From Heterobilharzia americana (taxonomy: Eukaryota; Platyhelminthes; Trematoda; Strigeidida; Schistosomatidae), in the NCBI GenBank assembly GCA_944470555.2, contig OX104131.1:20700515-20764514 (forward strand): a stretch of 64,000 bases of DNA, given 5' to 3'. The notes beneath the pieces were generated by a model, which saw only the letters and a list, made by a program, of their open reading frames with translations, searched no databases and was not told where the DNA came from. Below, one piece after another: positions 36,574 through 48,890 of the stretch (position 1 is the stretch's first letter; every line of letters starts with the position of its first letter). The translations under genes and the position numbers were made by a program.

Positions 36574-36583
36574 TAAGAGGACT
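36574..36583. repeat. Putative target-site duplication, right of PLE
   Basis: taagaggact, identical to 33,245-33,254. Ten bases in AT-rich DNA could arise by chance, but the position matches the end of recognisable PLE sequence. Confidence 0.5.
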
Positions 36584-36784
36584 CATACACTGTAAGTGAA
36601 ACTCTACACAATACCTCCATTGACAGAAAATTAGCCCAGTAGGAAGAAACAAAATACAGGAGAAAAGTGGAACCTTTCAATATGATAACAGTGATGAAGT
36701 TTACGAAAAAAATTTGGTAAAATAAGATATGTGCTTAAAAAGTTTCCATAGAAAAGATAAAACTGTTTTCGTTTATTAAATGCG

Positions 36785-36890
36785 ATTGCTTCTCTTCCCG
36801 TGTCATCCTATTTCTTAAAAAAGTCAGGGATATACCTAATGGCGTCAACAAAAGGTGTCTAAGGTTCTCATACCGACTTGAAGTTAGTTA
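36785..36890 (-). mobile_element. Decayed Smα-type SINE fragment
   Basis: On the minus strand a B-box-like acttcaagtcggtatgag (rc of about 36,865-36,882) is followed by a linker. Then comes aagaaataggatgacacgg, which aligns with the stem II / GAAA / CGCG segment of Smα. Heavily mutated. Confidence 0.45.
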
Positions 36891-37880
36891 ACCCAACAGA
36901 CACAAGTTGCTCAGTGCGTCAACTTCTCATTAAAAAAAACCCAGTGTGACTTCAAGAATATCGGCAGCGGAATTCTCGCATGTCACCGTTATAAAATACT
37001 CATTAGAGCTTTCAGTATCTACCCACCAGATTTCCAACAAACCAGACATCTCCGAATGCATTCAAAATGTCAACATCAAAAAAATGACAAAGTCTACAGA
37101 GGTTTGTAATCACCGATATCGAGTGTGTTTGTTAGATAAATATTCACCAGCGAGTTATGGTTTTGAATCCATCCAGAGAAATTACTACATGATTATATTA
37201 ATCTTGTCAATTTAAAGAAAGCTAAATTATAAAATCTTCATTTCCTTGACTTAATGAATCGGATAAGCGCAATAAAATGCTTGTTAAGTCAACATATTGA
37301 ATGCAATCTCTTTTTGTTCCTTAATAAAACACATTTGTACATCATTTTGCTAAGTGACTATAATTTTTTTCAAATCTGGAGTAAGGTAGATAATACGTAA
37401 TAAGTCATTTGATACTATTCGAGACAGATAATTGCATGATACACTGATGTCAGCAAGTAAGTGCAACTTCGTGAATGAAGTAGGCACTCATGATCGCGTA
37501 ATTATCATTTCACTCGTAAATATCTGATTTTAAGTTCTGTTTATCGTTTAAGTCATATCAGAACAATTCAAATAGTCACTACATATTGAAACACGCCAAT
37601 TTCACTCATATTCATGATGATTAGTTAGGAATTTTATAGAATCTAGCTTACAGTTACCTCCATTAAATATCAACCATTGTTTACATTCCCAACACTGAAG
37701 TTCGTTTTCATATCCGAAAACCTAGTCATCATCCTCTTGAATGAATACACGTAACTGACAATCAAAGTGATTTTAGAAAGCATTGTTCGATCATCCAGTG
37801 TCTACGTTTATCAGAGCTACTTTCGTTTACGGATGCAGATAGTTTCAAAAACCATATATCATCGTTTTGATATTAAGGAT
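36891..37880. other. AT-rich DNA, one unassigned ORF
   Basis: A plus frame of 89 codons (36,946-37,215) reads smoothly. An AG with a weak pyrimidine tract lies inside it at 37,017. No family is recognised and donor choice is unclear, so no exon is called. Confidence 0.35.
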
Positions 37881-37985
37881 TGGTAATGGCCAGTAGAACA
37901 GTGCAGTACGCGCGTTCAGTCCAATTTCAGACCCACCTCTCAGTGAGTGATGGTGTTTTGGATCAAATAGGTCAAACTCACCATA
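37881..37985 (-). mobile_element. Decayed Smα-type SINE fragment
   Basis: Minus strand: catcactcactgagaggtg, then gtctgaaattggactgaacgcgcgt, in short blocks that align with the Smα linker, stem II (GTC-GAC pairs kept) and the GAAACGCGCG segment. The CTGATGA core is lost. The tRNA-like head is not recognisable. Confidence 0.6.
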
Positions 37986-38407
37986 ATGACACTGAATCAA
38001 AGTGGTAGGAAATGTAAATTTATATAGTATATTCAGAATTTTTGAAAACAGTTAGATAAACTATGCTTAAACAGAAGCTCACATTGTCAAAAGCATCATG
38101 TTGAACACTACTCACCAAAAATTTATTCTCTCCAGTACTAAACTCCTTCCTTATATTAGTTTTCACTAACAACCCTAACCGTAGACGTTTATTCAAACTC
38201 ATGCGATTTCTGAGCAATAGAGTTTGCTAAATTGCATCAACCACCCAAGTGTCTGGTTTAAAACCGTTCTGGAAGGCAAAACACTAGTATTCATTATAAT
38301 AGTATACTACGGTAGAAACGAATCACATCTTTACACTAGGAAAGCGTAATGAATATCAGCCAAATCTAAGCGACTATTGCTTGCTTGTGTATTAGTTCCT
38401 GATACCA
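37986..38407. other. AT-rich DNA, nothing supported
   Basis: No element or frame recognised. Confidence 0.45.
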
Positions 38408-39262
38408 TTATCATTTTTTTATGATTTGTCCCTTAGGTTCCTAGTGGAACATAGTTGTTCAGCATCACCTCACCATTTCACGCACTTCCCTACAGTCTCT
38501 TAAGCCTGGCTCCACAACTGCCCAAATGCTTTCATTTCGTCCTCACACCATCTCCTCCATGTCACCCTCGGCTAAGGCACCAAACTCATCGCTTTTCATG
38601 CAGGTTCCCCTCGACTACCTGGCCTCGCCTGGCCTGACGCGTGATGTCCCCAAATCGTCTTCTCAGTGTATGTCCAATCCAGTCCATCTCCGCTCTCTTC
38701 TACTGCATATTTGTTGTGTGGTGGGATCTTGGTTGGTTCGGTGCGAGCCGGTCAGCCAGAGTTCCTTGTTGTCTACCCCTATCATTCAGGTCATCTGATC
38801 TTCAGTATTGAGTGAGCGTGGGCAGCAGCTGTTGAGAAAGTTGTATATCTGTGGTTTGTTTGAAATGTCTTTCGTGATGCGCCAAGTCTCTCAACCATCA
38901 CATAGTAGCATTGACTTGACTGAAATTACTGTTGAAAATCCGCTGTCTGCCTAAGTTGTATGTGAAAGAGACTACTTTCTTTAGGTTTCTCCTGTTGATG
39001 GTGATTGATGCTTGTTATTGTCGGTTGTGGATCTTCGTCTCCTCTATCTTCTCTACATCCACTTGAAGTCTGATCCTCGCTGCCCCACCTCTTCTATCAG
39101 CTTGTTGGTTTTTGTCTATAGATCTTCGAGTTTTTGCAACAAGGCATCAGACATAAATCATTATCGGTGAAATTTAAATCCTTGGGATGTTCTCATCGGT
39201 TTAGCCAGCGTATGTTTGGCTTCTCACTCTTCACTGTTTGCTGCATGATGCTTTCCACTACA
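38408..39262 (-). mobile_element. Internally deleted RTE-like LINE copy, minus strand
   Basis: Reading on the minus strand from 39,262: an RT segment (atcatgcagcaaac, then atacgctggcta), a damaged catalytic block (FTDN for FADD), the C-terminal ORF, and the 3' end at 38,408-38,440 (ccactaggaacctaaggga, then AAT). It lacks about 120 bp at 38,941-38,948, the same deletion as in the 14.4 kb copy. Plus-strand frames at 38,455-38,798 are shadows of it. Confidence 0.85.
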
Positions 39263-42200
39263 ATCAATTGATGATAATAGGCAGTTTTGTTTTACTGACT
39301 ATGTAATCATTATCAAACAACGATAACTAAACGCAACGCAGTAGCTAAAAAAATATGAATAACAATATGTTGTTTTCAAATTTTATTCATTATCAAACTT
39401 CAAAGAATATAATATCTGACTGTTGTTTGTGACCTGATCTCTTTACTTTTATCTGGTTAGACGTGTAGTATGACTAATTATTCCTTCATATATATATATA
39501 TATATATATGCACATGCTTATATGTCACGTTTTTCTCGAATGTAAATAATTTTAGATACTTAGTATATTTTAAAATGTTATTTTTGTGTATGTTTGTACT
39601 ATTTCTATTCGAATGATAAAGGAAGTTAGTCTATGTCAAAAGAAGTACTCAAGGAAACCTTCAAAATATACTGCTGAAGAATTAGGCTACATTCTCGAGT
39701 TTGACATCAGTTACAATGACATCTAATTCAGAGATCACAACAGTGCATTAAATAGAACAAGAAGGTTTTGCTTCCTGCAAGTTATACTTAAATCCGTTGC
39801 AAATATATTTGAAGCTTCTAAAAGAGATATCTACTCAGAACTGGCATCTCTGAGTCAGTCCCACTCATCAGATTTCTTGGTGTGGACACTTCATTTTCTT
39901 GTCGGTCACCTCACTGGGGTCCCAAAACAATAATAATGTGATCATGTTGGTGAATCACTTCTTTTGTAACCCAATAACTTGATGACATTCGTCAGTGATA
40001 ACACATTGATGTCAAGTCAAAGTTACAGTTTGGTGGCTGATATATATTACTTTCTGAATATTTTCTGAAAGAATTTCTGGATTGCTTCGAAAATTCAGTA
40101 AAACTAAAGGTAACAGAAATTATTGACAGGCAAACAGTTAAAGTCATGGTATATAGACACAACGTCTGACGTCAGGAAGACAGTAGTTTATGAACTTCAT
40201 TTAGTTCACGAAAGCACTTTGCCATAAATAAACTATGAAGATATTTTTGGATTCCTAATATTGCTTGAATTTTGTAATGAAAATATAATACCACATGTCT
40301 AACGCGACAAAGCAAATATGAGCCAGAATAAAATCTCCATCATTATGGAAATCTTACAATGCATCTTTCTGTCTTCGTGAATAAATACTCAGGTACACTG
40401 GAAATGATTTTTACCGAAAAGGGTTTTATAGCTTTTGCTTACACGATACAGATTTATCCTTGTATCAGGAATCTGTTGAGCAATCCTTTCAAAGTATCTG
40501 GAGTACATACTTCAGAAGTAGTCGTTCGAGGTGCTGATCATCACGCTGTTGAAGAAATTGGGAGCAGTAAATATTTCCCTCATATCAATTGCCTAGGGTT
40601 CGACAAGATTCAATATTGATGCCGACCTTCATAGATTTATTAAACTCGCTAAACTGAAGGCACACAGTTAAGTATCCACACTAGTGGGCTCGTTGTCGTG
40701 TTACGTTACACTTCTTGTAACCTATCCTCTAGACAGCAAGATGGAATGCATCAGTATTTTGGCACAGCCTTTCAAATATACTATTCCCATCTGACCAAAG
40801 CATTGTGTTTTTCCTTGGTCTCGCATTCGTGTTAATGTATTACAAGTAAGAATAACTAGTGAGATTGACCTCTGTGTTTGTCAAGTTCTCACAAGTACAA
40901 TTCCTAAAAATTCATAAATATAGTTTCATCTAGAAGATGATATAGCTGCCTATTTGTTATAATGCTCCACTGAGTTATCTTGACACTTCACTAATAATGA
41001 GTATCACCTATTTTAGCAAAACATACAAGTGCTTTGATCTGGAATCGGTTACCTTTTAAAGAAGATAAGTACTTTAGGTCACCATAATATATCTGAAAAC
41101 CAGAAAAGATATACAATCCTCAGTTTTACATTTTAGTGAAGTATAATGAATAAAATCCTAAAGAGTCTTTTTAAAACAGCATAATTTAACATTATTCTCC
41201 TTAAATGACCTCTATTTCGTCATTCTTACGATAAAAGATAGATCAACGATGAAAATTTTGCTTTCTAAAAATAATTTTCAGTATCTGTGTGTTCATTAAT
41301 ATAGCTACGATGGGAAAACATGTGTATCAACGGCTGGAATGGTCAACACATGGTCTCTATTAAAAAGTAGTAGTGAATTGTCATTGGAATTTCAAGGTGG
41401 TTACAAGTAACAAAACGTGAAAAGAATCGAGACAGTAATATTATAGTAAGCTCGTTCACATTATTTTTCATCAAAAATCTTCGCGACTAATGAGTATTAT
41501 CCTTTTCTCAAACTTTTCCATTGGATTATTACTTACTGTGTTCAAACTGATATTTTCTTAATCTAATTTATCCAGTCTTTATTCATTCAAACATAGGTTC
41601 GAACTTTCTACACTAATTCTCTAGAGGAAACCAAACTGCATTCATTTTTGGTTATTTATATTTCATTCATCGCATCATATATATGCACGCACTTCTACGT
41701 TGCGGTATGGTATATATATATATGACGTATTTAGCTCGTGAGTTCTGTCAAAATTTATGAACTAATCAAGTCTTACACTCTGCCAAGTCATTGCTTTCTC
41801 AAATTTCCCATTAGAAATAAATGCTATAAAGAAACACTTTCAACTTTAATGGGCGAACGGATCTCTTCTAAAATTTCAGTTTTCCTGTATTCATAATCTT
41901 TTCTATGATGTAATTTAAATGATAGAAATATTTCTGATGTTTAAGACCACTCTACTGTAGATATTTAAAGATCGACAGTAACCTTTCAGCGACTCCAAAA
42001 TTGACCCATAATCTTGAAAAAATTACCGTTGAAAACTAAAATCATCTTTAAATCTGAAGTGTACATTAGGTAATAAAAGGAACATTGTCAAGTTGATTAG
42101 AGGATTATTACGTTCAGTTTTTATCAGCAACACCGGTTAGATCATACATTTCTTTTTAGTACGAATTTAAGTGATTATTGATGACAATGTTAGTTCAATA

Positions 42201-42559
42201 AGGATGTTATTTTCTTTGCCCACCAAAATGGATGATCACTGAGACAAAAGGTTATGAGCTGCATACAGGTTGTGGATGTCGAAGTTATTACTCACACTTC
42301 TCTTTCTGAAACAACTAAATATTTCTTTGCAGAATTCTGAAAAATGGGTTAATCACAGTAGAAATTATGATTTCGGTAAAACCAGATGTTCGATAACAGC
42401 GGATTACGTAAGGTTAGTTAGCCTTAGGCGCACTACAATGTTCAGCATTATCTGATTTTACAAGCAGTGGCAAAAGAAAACTAGTAAGGTCGCTTTCACG
42501 AACTGGCTTGTTGCGACAGATAAGAGGACAACTGTACACGCAGTCATAATGGATTCCGT
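39263..42559. other. AT-rich DNA, no supported gene
   Basis: Contains the AT microsatellite at 39,488 and a shorter one near 41,708. The 86-codon plus frame at 40,359-40,619 and its minus complement both look protein-like over about 60 codons, but no family is recognised and the minus frame has a stop. Confidence 0.4.
39488..39509. repeat. (AT)11 microsatellite
   Basis: Eleven uninterrupted AT units. Confidence 0.95.
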
Positions 42560-44160
42560 CTCACTAATGGAAGAAAGACAAAACTGGCAGTAAATAAACA
42601 TCTTGGAGGCCTTCGTAAGAAGAAGTTTATTGGCAGTGCAACGTATACTGGACTCATGCCAAAAGTTCACACCTTCCTTTCATATATGGTTTGAGGCTTA
42701 TAATTTCAATGATTAATTCGCCATATCTTAGGCCATCGAAATATTTAGAAAAATCTGAAGAACTTATACAGAGTAAGTTGGTGACCCATAGTTTAAAAGG
42801 TACGCTTGAGTTTTCTCATGAAACAGACAACGTCGATATTTCAGACAAACATATAGTGTTTTTCGATGTGACTTCCTTATTTACAAATACACCATTTAGT
42901 GAAACAATTGATATAATCCGTCAACAAACTAATCTTCGACCGTTGCTGTGGTCAAAATGAAACAGCTACTACTCCTTTGCACAAAAGGTATCCAATTTCA
43001 CCCATTGGACCCGTCCTAGCAGATATTTTCATTGGTTTTCTGGAACAGGCTCAACTGCATGCAGTCATCAGAGAATCAAACTATTACCACAGGTACTTTG
43101 GCGACACCCTCGTTATTTTTAATTATAGGAAACATGCAAGTGAGTTATTTGACAAGGTCATTGAAATGCATCCTAACAAAAAATTTACTACGGAATATAC
43201 ACATGAAATCGAGTTCAAGTTTTGGAACTCACTGTGAGGAGAAGAACTGGTGGTGAGATTGAAAATGTTATCCACAGAAAAGACACACGGACCGCACAAC
43301 ACCTTTACTGTTACAGTTTCCGTCATGCCAGCTATAAGCGTGGGATAACGATAACACTTTACAACAAAGGTAAGAAATTATGTTCAGTGAACAAGTTAGC
43401 GGAAGGACTAAACTTTACTGAGAGGTGTCCCCAAGAGAAGGGATATCCTAAGAGATCGATTATGAAGTATGAAAAACAAGACATAGAGAGAAGTAAACAC
43501 CTTACTGTGGAAGAGGATGATTTTATACACGATACAATCAACGGAAATTCAGTATCTAAACTGACAGGTGCAGGAATCAACTGAGTACTGAGATAGAGCT
43601 TTTTTGAAGTTAGACATGTATCAGCATACAATGTCATATGATGGCTAAACCAGTCAAAATAGGATAATTACCGTCCCAATATTACATCCAACTATATTTA
43701 TGAATTCATATATACTTGCAGTAGCAAGTACATTGGAAGGACTGAAAGAAGAACATCTATTCGGCCAGCTGAGTATATCTCCAATAATCAGTACTAAAAA
43801 AGTATAATTCTAAGCGATGCAATTGCTAAACACCTTTGTAGACTTAAGAAGTCACGTTGAAACCTATAAAACTTTCAAGTTAATAAACATACAGAAAATC
43901 TCTGGACTTCTGTGTTTCACAGAAGCTATTGCAATAAAACGCTTTCGACCTGACTTCTGCATACCGAAGGAGTGTATAGTTAGTCACTCACCCCCTAATG
44001 AACATGATTTGATCTTGTTTCATTTTCATTACATAACTCTTTATTCATTTATTATTACTTTCCTTTTCTCTCATTTCTTGCCTCTTTATAAATTATTCCT
44101 TCACATGTTGTATATCATACCACTGATTTCGTTGTTCAACATAAGATAACTGATTTCCTG
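42560..44160 (+). mobile_element. Second Penelope-like element, heavily decayed
   Basis: PLE blocks in order but in several frames. A remnant of GLPKVHT (about 42,650) is followed by LRLIISMINSP and FFDVTSLFTNTPFSETID at 42,691-42,960, with the first catalytic Asp kept. Then ISPIGPVLADIFIGFLE and YYHRYFGDTLVIF at 42,977-43,237, where YFGD replaces the catalytic YVDD. HRKDTRTAQHLYCYSFRHASYKRGI lies at 43,222-43,584, and FTEAIAIKRFRPDFC, the end of the endonuclease region, at 43,817-44,149. The GIY-YIG part survives as TCSSKYIGR-like codons near 43,720. Sequence differs strongly from the 33-36 kb PLE, so it is a different lineage or much older. Confidence 0.8.
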
Positions 44161-45071
44161 GTTTCGAAATATCATGCAATCTAATAACAAACGCACTTTT
44201 AGATTCCGTGCAGTTGAGGTATGGTCATGAAATGGAATAACATTTCATCTTCCAAACCTCATACTTTTTGCCGTATTTAAATTTATCACGGAACCTAAGG
44301 GCATAATTCCCAGTGAATAGTATGAATGATGCGGTGAAAATACCGGATGTAGCTCAAGTGCTTTAGTTCAGTTATCATATGAAAAATATTTTTATTAGAT
44401 CTGGTTCTATGTGTGCCAAGATACTGTTTGCTCTATGCATTCTCCTAAACAACAATACCGCTCTCCTCTTTTCTTTCTTATGAAATAAATATTGCTACTG
44501 AATTTCGTTCCAGGAAAGATGTTGCTGAAAAATATTATCTAGTTCTTATTTGAGGTAAACAGCTATCATGTTACCATGGCTTTTCTCAAGAAAAGAAAGT
44601 GGAAACCATTAAATGGCTCGAAAAGACTCTGTAGTAGCATGTAGTACACATAATAACCAACATATTTTTCCTTACTTGCTACTCACCTGTTCTGTAGGTG
44701 TTTGAAGCCCAATCAGTTGTTACGTACTACTTGAAGAAATGTAAATTGTGAACATGGGTCAATGTTTCACAAAAAATGATCTGAAACACGCAAAAGTATG
44801 TTTTACTCGTACAAAACTGCAATAGAAATATATTATTGCTAGACTGAACTATAAATTACCATTTCATATTTGGCTTAGTGTTCAGTCAGGATCAAAATAG
44901 ACGATATAATCCGCAGGACAGTTAGCACGATATGATAGGTCAGTGGATCTTAGAAAAATCTTCAAAATACAAGCGCTATAAAATTAACGTGTGCTGTGAT
45001 GAAATAAAAAGACATGTAATAATATTTGTCATACAGACACAAATTTAATGATTTCTTTGTTTCATTGACAG
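44161..45071. other. AT-rich DNA, nothing supported
   Basis: No frame or repeat recognised; possible intron upstream of the 45,072 exon candidate. Confidence 0.4.
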
Positions 45072-45178
45072 TCCAGTTTGCAAAACTATTCCATCGGAAT
45101 GTATCACCTGGTGACTATAATAAATGGGCCGAGAAAGTTTTTCTGAAAGAAGTCTTTTCTAATATTCAAAAACAGTAG
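45072..45178 (+). CDS. Candidate 3'-terminal exon, unknown gene
   Basis: The acceptor tttgtttcattgacag ends at 45,071, or alternatively tccag at 45,076. The frame FAKLFHRNVSPGDYNKWAEK... runs to ...KEVFSNIQKQ and a TAG at 45,176-45,178. With the alternative acceptor the phase is 0, matching the donor at 26,303, so the two could join across an 18.8 kb intron holding the PLE. A poly(A) signal lies 120 bases downstream. No domain is recognised. It is inferred from frame, acceptor and poly(A) signal only. Confidence 0.4.
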
Positions 45179-45297
45179 AGGCAAAGCTAAATTTGTAAGC
45201 GACACAACTAACAAAACTTCATTCTCATAGTTTTTTTCCGAGATTGTGAAATATCAGAGAATAGCTTTAGTGCGTTTTTTAAAATTATAAGTTTTAG

Positions 45298-45303
45298 AAT
45301 AAA
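45298..45303 (+). promoter_or_regulatory. Possible poly(A) signal
   Basis: AATAAA, 120 bases after the stop codon of the candidate terminal exon. The hexamer is common in such AT-rich DNA, so weight is low. Confidence 0.3.
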
Positions 45304-48300
45304 ACTGGGTGGCATATCTTATAAATTAGATAAATACAATTATGTCATACATAGGACAATCAGTATACTGTAAATGAAAACAGGTAGGATTAGCAAATCA
45401 TAAAACTCTCTCAGGTTGTTAGGTTTAATAAACTATCCAACGATTTTAGTAGCCAACCTTTGTTAATCTATGTGCCAGAAAGTATGGGTGATCACAATAT
45501 CGTTTATATCGCCTTATTAATGAAAGTTACTACAATAGACATATATTATCAATTATTATGGTGCGATTAGCAGAAATCACTACTGGGTTTGACGCCAAAT
45601 ACTCTTGAACAAACCAAGATATAGGTCAAGAAACGCATTTTACAGGTGTGAATTTGACGTTTTGCGACTCCTGCCGAAGGTAAGTAAAAATATTCCACAA
45701 GATCATGACGTTAGTCCGCTTTATGATTCCCTTTCATTCAGATGCAAGCAATTCACGACTAACTGGTTTCGTTGATTCACCTTGTCATTATTTGTTAAAG
45801 AAGAAAACAAATTCTTTCAATCTGACCATTTTGTATACTACCCTGGTCTTGTTTGCACATTTTATTATCAGTACTTAATCCTCTGTTATTGCTTTGAATT
45901 TCACTCTATTCCTTAGTTTATATTCTTTGTATTAATAAAACAAACGCCTAAGGCTTATTCTTTACCATTGCACATTTCACTGAATTCTATATGATTCTGA
46001 TTATTCTGATTATTAAAGATTCCATTCCTCCTCATTTTAATGACACGACCTATCATTTAACAAGAAATTATACCGTTTATAAAAGAGGTTAACTAAGCGA
46101 AGGCATACTTTACTTAACGCCAATTATAAAAGCATCTCAGTAAACAAAATGAGGAATGAGTAGACTGTGTAAATTATACTGCTGAAAAGCTTTTTCTAAC
46201 AAGATCTGTCTCATTTCCTTACTATGAAACAATACATCCCCATCATAAAGGTGACTAAAATGTTCTGTTATTGATGCTTCTTCGATCAGGAAGATAGAGT
46301 TCAGTAAATTCATTTAAGACGAGCGGCGGTTTATTTCACTTTCTTGCGACAAAAGTAGTTAGTCTATGAGCTTTAATAATTCATACAATCTAAACGAGAA
46401 AGAATAAATACAAGGTAATTGTTTGATATAGAGATTAAATATTTAAGATAGTAATTTCAGACGAAAGATAAGAATATTTATCAAGAGATGGAAAAATACA
46501 TCAGGAGAACACTAATTTACTGTTATTTTGAAATACTTTTGACTTGTTGACACATATGTCACGCGCTGAATGACAAACTCCATTATTCCGAGATCACTTT
46601 ATTATCAATAAGCTGTTCATCTAAACAAGAATGTACTTGGCATTAACCTGAACATTTTTCAAATAATAATTTTTCCAAGAAAATGTTTTTTTTTTGCTTC
46701 AGTGAACAATAAATAAATGTGATAGTGTGAATGAATTCGACTTATTCACTTCATTCATCAACATGTACTTTTTATGTATACAATATCTGCGCGCAGACGA
46801 CAATACCACAAATCTTAATTATTCAAAGAGAGAGAGAATGAACTCTGAACGTTAAACCGCCTCAAAAAACGTTTTAACCATTTATATCAGTGAGACACTT
46901 ACCTTTCAAATGAATACACATACTACCTTCTCAATAGTCCAGTCCCTATCTAATACTGCCAATATATTTTCTCAATAACCACATGAATAGAACGTTAAAA
47001 ACTTACCCCTTTGCCCTACATAGTGTTAAACAGTTTTGCTTGAATTTCTTTTTGTTGTTATTGAGCTTACATTTCTTTGTATAACTATTTACAGTATCGC
47101 TTATCGTTGCTTGCACCTTGCAAGATGCACCTTACAAACTTTTCTACTCCGAATTATTGATGCGTTGATCCAAAAAAAATATTCGTTGAAATACTATATT
47201 AGAAATAACACAGTGGTGTTATAATCATCAATTTTTTTCATGCAGTATTGTAATACATACAAGCATAAACTCTGATATTAATATAACATTTAAACGTACC
47301 AGAGAAGTCACTGATGTTTGTTCATATTCTCAGTTCACTTTGTTGTTTCTGTTTACAAAGTACATGCTGACAAAGATTCTTTGTCGTCCACGCTATTCAA
47401 CAACAAATTTTCACAGGTGGCTTACTTTTGATAGTAAGAGAAATTTGATTATATTTCACAACTTTCTTCTTATGCATATGAATCCGAGATGCCATAGATG
47501 AATTGATAAACACCATAAAATGAATTTTGATCAAAACGGTAATCCATCGCAACTCACAGATGAAAACAGTTAACCGAAACCCTTAAGACATGGTTTAATT
47601 CCTGTATCGAGTATTTGCCACATACAAACGTTGACTTCAAAGGTTGTCTAACATTGTCCTTCATCGCTAGAAAGATATATTAGTGGATCTTTAACAAGTA
47701 AAATATTGCAAAATATTGCCAGCACAGTTCATTTCATCTCTAAAGCCATTTTATCTTAAAAGTTATTTGCAAAATGAAAGAAAACTTGTCAAAGTTGGTA
47801 AGCATTTGACTGCTTTGTATTACTGAAGCTTCAGCAGTCCAAATCCAAAACCTGAAGCTTGTATGCAAAATAGACTTATTAAAATCCTGCTCTTTTCCCG
47901 GTTCTAATCGTTTGTTTTCCAAAGTATTCCGTTCACGACATTTTCATCTTATTTATCTATTGCTAATCAACAAACTAGTTATGGTTTCTATACTTTAACT
48001 TGATAACAATTCATTCACCACACATTTCACCATATTGCTCTATTCATTATTCAAACCTGAACATTTTAATTGTATTTTGTGTTGTAACTTGGGCAATATA
48101 CATTAATCTAAGCAGTTTTGCTTTTTCAGGTTATAGCCATTCCGTTTTGTTTGTTACTTCGGTTTTTGACAAATCTTCAAGAAACATAAGCAATTTGTTT
48201 ATTTTAGGATGAAATTATTTTGATTTCATGTATAGTTCACATCTGTCTACTATTTTAATCCTTTGTACTTAAGCTGAAAAGGATGGATGTTTCTTTCTAT

Positions 48301-48440
48301 TTCTGTTGTATAAAGAATTAGGTTTATCACCATTTGATGTACTTCTATTTCCCCGTCGTTATATCGAATTGAATTGTTAAAATGTGGGCTCCTATGCGAA
48401 TATCTAGATAATGCATGAATATGGATTATGATAATTCACT
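45304..48440. other. AT-rich DNA, nothing supported
   Basis: No coding frame or repeat recognised. ORFs at 47,036-47,224 and 48,000-48,212 are hydrophobic and AT-driven and look random. Confidence 0.45.
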
Positions 48441-48625
48441 TTGATGTGGCCAGCAGAAGAATCCAAGTTGCACATTTCGTCACAGTTGGAACTCGTTAGT
48501 TGGATGTTCCTGCACCTCAGTGAATGTTGTTGTCACTATGACTTGAACCTTGTACCCATCTCTTCAACCCTCAAAGCGTTATCCAATGGACCATTTAGGT
48601 ACGATGACTACCTCTTGTACAGCGC
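48441..48625 (-). mobile_element. Smα-type SINE, minus strand
   Basis: Minus strand: A-box-like tggataacgctttgagg (rc of about 48,571-48,587), B box ggttcaagtcatagtg, linker catt-cactgaggtgcagg, degenerate hammerhead, and tail ctgctggcca. It lies about 100 bases from a plus-strand copy, forming an inverted pair. Confidence 0.85.
48458..48508 (-). ncRNA. Degenerate Smα hammerhead
   Basis: Stem I ATCCAA/TTGGAT pairs fully and GAAA is kept. The core reads CTAACGA (G5 changed), stem II is weak, and the GTC site is replaced by AAC. Not expected to cleave. Confidence 0.7.
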
Positions 48626-48724
48626 ATAAGAGTCCATATGCCAACAATCCGACCTTGAACAACATCGGAATGTTACAACGTATGTCAACAAATATCAATA
48701 ACTAAAACTCGCTGTGCAACAGGT

Positions 48725-48890
48725 AGCTGTCGTTCCTTAGTGATCTAGTGGATAGCACTCTGGAGTTTGAAGCGACGAGCATGACTTTTGAGTTTCAGCG
48801 GAAACAACATCACTCACTGGGGTGCAAGTGCATCCAGCTAGTGAGTTCGGAATAGGACAAAACACGTGCCTTAGATTCTTCTGATACCCA
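48725..48890 (+). mobile_element. Smα-type SINE
   Basis: A box tagtgatctagtggatagc (48,739-48,757), a B-box region degraded to ttttgagtttcagcgg, linker catcactcactggggtgcaa, hammerhead and short tail. It is the inverted neighbour of the 48,441-48,625 copy. Confidence 0.88.
48829..48878 (+). ncRNA. Degenerate Smα hammerhead
   Basis: Stem I ATCCAG kept; core CTAGTGA instead of CTGATGA; stem II GTTC/GGAC partly paired; AAAA instead of GAAA; site GCC instead of GTC. Inactive by consensus. Confidence 0.75.

Noticed and set aside
38455..38798. Plus-strand ORFs rich in Pro and Ser
   Set aside because: They are antisense shadows of the minus-strand RTE copy at 38,408-39,262.
39860..39905. CTGATGAG on the minus strand, resembling a hammerhead core
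   Set aside because: No GAAA in position, no stem II and no Smα flanks; a chance match.
40359..40619. 86-codon ORF and a protein-like minus frame opposite it
   Set aside because: No family recognised, stop in the minus frame, and no splice support.
44145..44185. ctgatttcctggtttcgaaat after the second PLE, similar to a hammerhead core plus CGAAA
   Set aside because: Core is CTGATTT and no stem I or stem III partner could be found.
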